Shown here one piece after another: positions 15,057 to 19,440 of a stretch of DNA of 19,440 nucleotides (the stretch's first letter is position 1; each line of letters starts with the position of its first letter). Location of the stretch: NCBI GenBank assembly GCA_964426895.1, contig CAYRSH010000032.1:1-19440 (forward strand), read 5' to 3'. A program made the translations under genes and the position numbers. The notes beneath the pieces were generated by a model. It was given only the letters and a program-made list of their open reading frames with translations, searched no databases and was not told the origin of the DNA. This DNA is from Caldipriscus sp964426895. Lineage in GTDB: Bacteria; Hydrothermota; Hydrothermia; LBFQ01.

Positions 15057-15337
15057 TTCTTACCCACCTTCTTTCCCTCTTTATCCTTATGGCCTCCAAA
15101 TGTGCGCGTGGGGGCGAATTCCCCGAGGCGGTGCCCAACCATATCCTGCGTGATATACACGGGTATAAACTTTCTACCGTTATGAACCATAAAGGTTAAA
15201 CCTATCATGTCCGGTGTTATCATAGAAGCCCTTGACCAGGTTTTTATAGGGGTTTTATCCCCCGTTTCCAAAGCCCTTTTAACCTTTTTCATCAGTTTCG
15301 GATCAACATAAGGCCCTTTCTTTAAACTCCTACCCAT
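15053..15337 (-). CDS. rpsS: 30S ribosomal protein S19
   Basis: A 94-residue S19, a head protein of the small subunit that forms a complex with S13. The sequence contains RSLKKGPYVDPKLMKKV (residues 3-19), TWSRASMITPDMIG, and VGHRLGEFAPTRTFGGHK near the C-terminus, all typical. The length is normal. It starts three bases after rplB, behind AAAGGAG. Confidence 0.98.
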   Translation of the reverse strand: MGRSLKKGPYVDPKLMKKVKRALETGDKTPIKTWSRASMITPDMIGLTFMVHNGRKFIPVYITQDMVGHRLGEFAPTRTFGGHKDKEGKKVGKK

Positions 15338-15340
15338 ATT

Positions 15341-16189
15341 TTACTCCTTTGAACCGTAACCTATTCTCCTCCTTTTAACTATAAACGCGGAAGAGGTTTT
15401 CCTCGGATTTCTCGTTTTTACACCCCTTGCTATCTTACCCCAAGGCGTCTTCGGTATCTTACCCTTTGTCCTACCCTCTCCACCTCCATGGGGATGATCC
15501 ACTGGGTTCATAGCAACACCCCTTACGGAAGGCCTCCTACCAAGCCACCTGCTCCTGCCAGCTTTTCCGATATTGACATTTTCGTGATCCACATTTGAAA
15601 CCTGACCAATGGTGGCATAACAGTCGGGATGGAATTTTCTAATCTCTCCGGACGGGAGTTGCACATATACCCAATTTTCATCTTTTGAAAGTATAACAGC
15701 CTGAGTTCCCGCCGATCTAACGAGTTGCCCACCCTTGCCGGGTATAATTTCCAAATTGTGTATAGGGATTCCCTCCGGTATTTTACTCATGGGTAGGGCG
15801 TTTCCAAGCCTTATTGGGGCATCGGGGCCGGATACAATTTCATCCCCCACCTTTATACCTTCGGGGGCCAATATGTATCTCTTTTCACCATCCTTATACG
15901 CGACCAAAGCGATAAACGCCGTCCTGTTGGGGTCGTATTCTATGGATTTTACAACACCGGGAACGCCGTTTTTATCCCGGCGGTAGAAATCCACCACACG
16001 GTACTTCCTCTTATTCCCACCTCCCCTATGCCTTATGGTTATCTTACCCTGGTTGTTTCTCCCGGCTTTTTGTTTCTTAGGTTTTGTTAAAGATTTCTCC
16101 GGTTCTTCCTTTGTAATATATGCCGAGTAATCTACAACACTCATAAATCTCCTGCCCGGAGTTGTGGGTTTATACCTCTTAACCGGCAT
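15341..16189 (-). CDS. rplB: 50S ribosomal protein L2
   Basis: A 282-residue L2, essential for subunit association and close to the peptidyl transferase centre. It contains the N-terminal stretch PVKRYKPTTPGRRFM, the KITIRHRGGGNKRKYRVVDF RNA-binding region, and the invariant VRGVAMNPVDHPHGGGEGR with its conserved His (about residues 223-241). It is slightly longer than the E. coli protein (273). It starts one base after the rplW stop with TTGGAGG in front. Confidence 0.98.
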   Translation of the reverse strand: MPVKRYKPTTPGRRFMSVVDYSAYITKEEPEKSLTKPKKQKAGRNNQGKITIRHRGGGNKRKYRVVDFYRRDKNGVPGVVKSIEYDPNRTAFIALVAYKDGEKRYILAPEGIKVGDEIVSGPDAPIRLGNALPMSKIPEGIPIHNLEIIPGKGGQLVRSAGTQAVILSKDENWVYVQLPSGEIRKFHPDCYATIGQVSNVDHENVNIGKAGRSRWLGRRPSVRGVAMNPVDHPHGGGEGRTKGKIPKTPWGKIARGVKTRNPRKTSSAFIVKRRRIGYGSKE

Positions 16190-16190
16190 A

Positions 16191-16487
16191 TTAAACCTCC
16201 AAGTCTATTTTATAACCCTCTTCAAGCGTAACTATGGCCTTCTTGTAGGATGAGGTATATCCGATTTTCAACCTGTTCCTCAATCCCCTTTTCGGTTTGG
16301 GTTTAACAATCATGGTATTCACCTTCTTTACCTTAACTTTGAAGATCTTTTCAACCGCTTCCTTTATCTGCCTTTTGTTTGCGTCCTTATGAACTATGAA
16401 TATATACTTGTTTTGTGTATCCCTCAAATTTAACGCTTTTTCCGTAATTACGGGTTCTATGATTATATCGTCATAAGCGAGCTTCAT
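16191..16487 (-). CDS. rplW: 50S ribosomal protein L23
   Basis: A 98-residue L23, located at the tunnel exit and the docking site for trigger factor and SRP. It has the family start IIIEPVITEKALNLRDTQNK (about residues 8-27), IKEAVEKIFKVKVKKVNTM and a basic PKPKRGLRNRLKIGYTSSYK loop. The length is normal. The ATG overlaps the rplD stop by 4 nt behind GGGGAGG. Confidence 0.97.
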   Translation of the reverse strand: MKLAYDDIIIEPVITEKALNLRDTQNKYIFIVHKDANKRQIKEAVEKIFKVKVKKVNTMIVKPKPKRGLRNRLKIGYTSSYKKAIVTLEEGYKIDLEV

Positions 16488-17107
16488 TTCAACAACCTCC
16501 CCTTCAAAACATCAATTGCCCCCTTTTCCACAAAAACATGCTCTGACCAGAGGACATAATAGGTGTTCAAGGTATCGGCGGGTAATACCTCAACATCCTC
16601 AATGTTCCTTGCGGATAGGTAGAAAATCCTATTGGTACTCTCCGGAACGAAAAGGATATTTCCATCAACCCCAACACTTTTAATAAAGTTGGCGACAGCC
16701 TTGGTTTTCGGTGTTTCCATATTGAAACTCTCCACAACATATATCCTGTTGTTCTGAGCCCTATCGCTTAAAGCCATTCTTAAAGCGAGGTTTTTAACCT
16801 TTTGGGGGAGTTTAATATAATAATCCCTTGGTCTCGGCCCATGGGCTTTACCACCCCCTACGAATATTGGAGCATATCTATCGCCATGCCTTGCCCTGCC
16901 CGTGTGCTTTTGCGGCCATATCTTCCTCCGAGAACCCACAACCTCACCCCTGGTTTTGGCTTTGTGCGTTCCCTGTCTCTGGTTTATCAGATAAGCCCTT
17001 ACGACCTCCCATAGGACATGCCCATTCGGTTCAACCCCAAAAATATCCTCGGGAAGTTCCATTTCTCCGGTTCTCTCACCGCTTATATTATAAACCGGTG
17101 CCTTCAT
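16484..17107 (-). CDS. rplD: 50S ribosomal protein L4
   Basis: A 207-residue L4. Its long loop reaches into the exit tunnel; here it includes KTRGEVVGSRRKIWPQKHTG and RARHGDRYAPIFVGGGKAHG (about residues 51-90). The globular part has KVKNLALRMALSDRAQNNRI and the C-terminal Rossmann-like half. In E. coli L4 also represses its own S10 operon by binding the leader; no leader upstream of rpsJ exists here because tuf precedes rpsJ directly, so that mechanism is not supported by the layout. The ATG overlaps the rplC stop by 4 nt. Confidence 0.97.
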   Translation of the reverse strand: MKAPVYNISGERTGEMELPEDIFGVEPNGHVLWEVVRAYLINQRQGTHKAKTRGEVVGSRRKIWPQKHTGRARHGDRYAPIFVGGGKAHGPRPRDYYIKLPQKVKNLALRMALSDRAQNNRIYVVESFNMETPKTKAVANFIKSVGVDGNILFVPESTNRIFYLSARNIEDVEVLPADTLNTYYVLWSEHVFVEKGAIDVLKGRLLK

Positions 17108-17766
17108 AACACCCTCCCGTATTTATAAACCGCCGGCCTCACAAACACATAACCCCCTTTGTGTCCGGGAACACCACCTTTTACAAGCAACAAGTTGTGT
17201 TCTGGGATTATCCTAACGAGTTTTAAGTTCAAAATCGTGATAGTTTCGTTTCCGTAATGTCCAGCCATCTTTTTACCCTTCCAAACCCTCGCGGGAAAGG
17301 TGTGCTGTCCTATTGATCCGGGCCTCCTGTGAAATTTTGAACCGTGAGCCGCTGGTCCTCCCGAAAAATTCCACCTCTTTATCACACCGGTGAAGCCCCT
17401 TCCCTTTGTTTTACCCTGAACATCCACAACTTCTATACCTTCAAAAACCTTTACATCCAAATCCTCACCTATGGGGAATTTCTCCAAGTCGTTGGTCTTT
17501 ACTTCATAAAACTTGGTGGGATATAATTCCCTTTCTCCCAATTGTTTTTTAACAAAACCCAAAACGGGCTTTTTTATCTTGTGAGGGGGTTTGAAAAAGT
17601 ACCCCACTATAAGGGCGTTATAACCATCCCTCTCCATCGTCCTATACCCCACGACTATGTTTTCCGGTATTTGTAAAACCGTAACACCTACGGGTACTGC
17701 CAAAGGTTCCCCCTCACCTTGAACATAAACCTGCGTCATCCCCAACTTTTTGGCCAAAACCCTCAT
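17104..17766 (-). CDS. rplC: 50S ribosomal protein L3
   Basis: A 220-residue L3, an early assembly protein that reaches the peptidyl transferase centre. Typical segments are KKLGMTQVYVQGEGEPLAVP at the start, GKGRGFTGVIKRWNFSGGPA-type sequence (here TKGRGFTGVIKRWNFSGG, about residues 119-136), HRRPGSIGQ, VWKGKKMAGHYGN, and KGGVPGHKGGYVFVRPA at the end. It starts four bases after the rpsJ stop behind CAGGAGT. Confidence 0.98.
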   Translation of the reverse strand: MRVLAKKLGMTQVYVQGEGEPLAVPVGVTVLQIPENIVVGYRTMERDGYNALIVGYFFKPPHKIKKPVLGFVKKQLGERELYPTKFYEVKTNDLEKFPIGEDLDVKVFEGIEVVDVQGKTKGRGFTGVIKRWNFSGGPAAHGSKFHRRPGSIGQHTFPARVWKGKKMAGHYGNETITILNLKLVRIIPEHNLLLVKGGVPGHKGGYVFVRPAVYKYGRVL

Positions 17767-17770
17767 AGAA

Positions 17771-18082
17771 CTACTCCTGTAATAACTTAACCTTTACATC
17801 CACGCCGGGAGGTATATCTATCTGGGAGATTTTATCCATAGTTTCGGGGGTTGCGTTTGAGATCTCTATTAACCTTGCATGTTTCTTCAAAATGAAATGC
17901 TCCTGTCCCCTCTTGTCAATATGAGGACCCCTAATTACCGCAAACAGGGTTTTGCGTGTGGGTAGGGGGATCGGCCCGGATACCGTTGCCCCCGTAGATC
18001 TGGCGGTCACAACGATTTGCTTCGCAACCCTATCCAGCACCGCGGGATCAAAGGATTTTAGTTTTAGCCTAATCTTATCCAT
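17771..18082 (-). CDS. rpsJ: 30S ribosomal protein S10
   Basis: A 103-residue S10, a head protein of the small subunit that in many bacteria also joins NusB in antitermination. It shows KIRLKLKSFDPAVLDRVAKQ (about residues 3-22), SGPIPLPTRKTLFAVIRGPH and the closing DIPPGVDVKVKLLQE. The length equals that of E. coli. The ATG shares one base with the tuf stop (TAATG) and has only a weak ribosome binding site, so coupling to tuf translation is likely. Confidence 0.98.
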   Translation of the reverse strand: MDKIRLKLKSFDPAVLDRVAKQIVVTARSTGATVSGPIPLPTRKTLFAVIRGPHIDKRGQEHFILKKHARLIEISNATPETMDKISQIDIPPGVDVKVKLLQE

Positions 18083-19299
18083 TATTCAACGATTTCCGTG
18101 ATAATCCCGGCTCCAACCGTCCTTCCCCCTTCGCGTATTGCAAACCTCAACCCCTTTTCTATTGCAACGGGATATATGAGATCTACCTCCATCTGTACAT
18201 TATCGCCGGGCATCGCCATCTCCCTGCCGTCTGCGAGTTTGATTGTTCCCGTAACATCCGTTGTTCTAAAATAGAATTGTGGCCTATAACCGTTGAAGAA
18301 TGGGGTACTCCTTCCACCCTCTTCCTTTTTCAGGATATACACCTCTGCCTTAAACTTCCTATGGGCCTTTATTGAGCCGGGCTTCGCCAAAACCATACCC
18401 CTTTCAACCTCATCCTTTCCGACACCCCTCAAAAGGGCACCTATGTTATCACCGGGTATGGCCTCATCCAAAACTTTGCGGAACATTTCTATGGATGTAA
18501 CCACGGTTTTCAAAGGTTCATCACGGAAGCCCACTATTTCAACCTCATCACCTGGCCTTAATACACCCCTTTCAACCCTTCCCGTAACGACAGTTCCACG
18601 ACCGGTAATACTGAATACATCCTCTACGGCCATTAGGAACGGTTTGTCTATCTCCCTTACGGGTTCGGGTATATATTCGTCCAAAGCCTCCACGAGTTTG
18701 AGTATGGCTCCGGCCCCTATGGGGTCGTCAAAATCCGAAGGGTTCTGCAAGGCCCTAAGGGCGGAACCCCTTATAACCGGAACCTCATCACCCGGATACC
18801 CGTATTGGTTCAAAAGGTCCCTAACTTCAAGTTCCACAAGGTCCAACAGTTCTGGGTCATCCACGAGGTCAACCTTGTTTATAAATACCACTATCCCCGG
18901 AACATTTACCTGACGGGCAAGTAGGACATGCTCCCTTGTCTGGGGCATTACGGAATCTACGGCGGAAACTACGAGGATAGCACCATCCATTTGTGCGGCC
19001 CCGGTTATCATGTTTTTGATATAGTCCGCGTGCCCTGGGCAGTCTATATGGGCATAGTGATATTTATCCGATTCGTATTCAACATGCGATATGTTTATTG
19101 TTAAGATTTTCGTCTCGTCTTTCCTCGCTATCTTTGCATCCGCCTTTGCAACCTCGTCATAGCTCTTGGGTTGCGCCTTACCCTTGGCGGCCAACACTTG
19201 CGTTATTGCCGCCGTTAGTGTGGTTTTCCCATGGTCTATATGCCCTATGGTGCCAACATTTTTGTGCGGTTTTGTCCTAACAAATTTCTCCTTCGCCAT
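18082..19299 (-). CDS. tuf: Elongation factor Tu
   Basis: A 405-residue EF-Tu, the GTPase that brings aminoacyl-tRNA to the ribosome. GTP-binding motifs are GHIDHGKT (G1, about residues 19-26), DCPGHADY (G3), NKVD (G4) and GSAL (G5). Domains 2 and 3 are complete, including VFSITGRGTVVTGRVERGVL and the end RFAIREGGRTVGAGIITEIV. Switch I is unusual: where most EF-Tu have RGITI, this one reads KILTI within ARKDETKILTINISHVEYES, keeping the Mg-binding Thr but not the Arg-Gly. It follows tRNA-Gln by 19 nt and precedes rpsJ with a one-base overlap. A perfect AAAGGAGGT lies 7 nt before the ATG. fusA, rpsG and rpsL, often upstream of tuf, are not between it and the window edge. Confidence 0.98.
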   Translation of the reverse strand: MAKEKFVRTKPHKNVGTIGHIDHGKTTLTAAITQVLAAKGKAQPKSYDEVAKADAKIARKDETKILTINISHVEYESDKYHYAHIDCPGHADYIKNMITGAAQMDGAILVVSAVDSVMPQTREHVLLARQVNVPGIVVFINKVDLVDDPELLDLVELEVRDLLNQYGYPGDEVPVIRGSALRALQNPSDFDDPIGAGAILKLVEALDEYIPEPVREIDKPFLMAVEDVFSITGRGTVVTGRVERGVLRPGDEVEIVGFRDEPLKTVVTSIEMFRKVLDEAIPGDNIGALLRGVGKDEVERGMVLAKPGSIKAHRKFKAEVYILKKEEGGRSTPFFNGYRPQFYFRTTDVTGTIKLADGREMAMPGDNVQMEVDLIYPVAIEKGLRFAIREGGRTVGAGIITEIVE

Positions 19300-19306
19300 T
19301 TTCCTT

Positions 19307-19315
19307 ACCTCCTTT
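19307..19315 (-). promoter_or_regulatory. Ribosome binding site of tuf, next to the tRNA 3' end
   Basis: On the coding strand AAAGGAGGT is a near-perfect anti-16S match, 7 nt from the ATG. It starts only four nucleotides after the tRNA discriminator base, so processing of the tRNA 3' end would leave tuf mRNA with a leader of about 19 nt. Confidence 0.8.
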
Positions 19316-19318
19316 AAA

Positions 19319-19390
19319 CTGCGGGGCAGGGACTCGAACCCCGATCTCCTGATCCAGAGTCAGGCGTGTTGCCAATTACACCACCCCGCA
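19319..19390 (-). tRNA. tRNA-Gln (anticodon CUG)
   Basis: A 72-nt cloverleaf on the minus strand. The 7-bp acceptor stem pairs TGCGGGG with CCCCGCA. The D arm contains the usual AATTGG segment. The anticodon stem CCTGA/TCAGG encloses the loop CTCTGGA, giving anticodon CUG for the glutamine codon CAG. The T arm CGGGG-TTCGAGT-CCCTG pairs fully, with one G-T. The discriminator is G, and CCA is not encoded, so it must be added after processing. It lies 19 nt upstream of tuf and probably shares its transcript. Confidence 0.95.
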
Positions 19391-19404
19391 ATAGATGAGC
19401 GGAT

Positions 19405-19410
19405 ATTATA
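19405..19410 (-). promoter_or_regulatory. -10 box of the tRNA-Gln/tuf operon promoter
   Basis: On the coding strand CCTTATAATATCC gives a perfect TATAAT 14 nt upstream of the tRNA 5' end, which suits a start site about 7 nt before the mature tRNA. No good -35 hexamer is visible at 16-18 nt. A TTTAAA at 19422-19427 is too close. This is the only candidate start for the whole ribosomal unit inside the window; promoters further upstream cannot be excluded. Confidence 0.55.
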
Positions 19411-19440
19411 AGGCTGAAATTTTTAAAGCGTAGGGGGTTT

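Noticed and set aside
164..19411. Many plus-strand open frames of 60-178 codons
   Set aside because: They lie opposite confidently identified minus-strand genes, have no family motifs and look like translations of C-rich complementary strand (high Ser/Pro/Thr/Leu).
1..19440. Avoidance of CGCG caused by the ThaI-like enzyme
   Set aside because: CGCG occurs repeatedly, for example at 741-744, 10322-10325 and 15105-15108, so no strong avoidance is visible by eye.

Overview
This looks like the chromosome of a thermophilic or hyperthermophilic bacterium. The ribosomal protein cluster and EF-Tu are bacterial in type, while a full-length reverse gyrase (a fusion found essentially only in organisms growing at high temperature) sits in the same gene array. 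The phylum cannot be fixed from the window. EF-Tu lacks the usual RGITI switch I motif and instead carries an RKDETKILTI-type variant; as I recall, Aquificota and Thermotogota keep RGITI, so an uncultivated thermophilic lineage is at least as likely.

Every gene I can support is on the minus strand, so transcription runs from the right edge to the left. From right to left: tRNA-Gln(CUG), tuf, then the S10 cluster rpsJ-rplC-rplD-rplW-rplB-rpsS-rplV-rpsC-rplP-rpmC-rpsQ-rplN-rplX. The cluster stops there: instead of rplE-rpsN-rpsH it runs into purA, a DivIVA-like coiled-coil protein, a tandem universal stress protein, an MFS exporter, a CvpA-like membrane protein, a bactofilin, a YbgC-type thioesterase, a GT2 glycosyltransferase, two small TatA proteins, a 206-residue protein of unknown function and reverse gyrase. 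Gene boundaries from about 19390 to 1896 are 1-28 nt gaps or short overlaps, which suggests one very long co-transcribed unit, probably with internal promoters.

After a 119-bp gap carrying a TATAAT box comes a separate type II restriction-modification pair (a ThaI-like endonuclease and an N4-cytosine-type methyltransferase). A further open frame overlaps the methyltransferase 3' end and runs off the left edge. This segment lacks the strong G-rich coding-strand bias of the rest and looks acquired.

Functionally the long unit mixes translation (EF-Tu and 13 ribosomal proteins), adenylate synthesis, cell shape and envelope functions (DivIVA-like, bactofilin, CvpA-like, glycosyltransferase, Tat export), stress response and DNA topology at high temperature. 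Its most interesting regulatory feature is that four genes without a well-placed Shine-Dalgarno sequence (purA, cvpA-like, first tatA, reverse gyrase) each have a TANNNT box 7-9 nt before the start codon. That is the arrangement expected for leaderless transcripts from internal promoters. I saw no insertion sequence, CRISPR array, rRNA or convincing intrinsic terminator.
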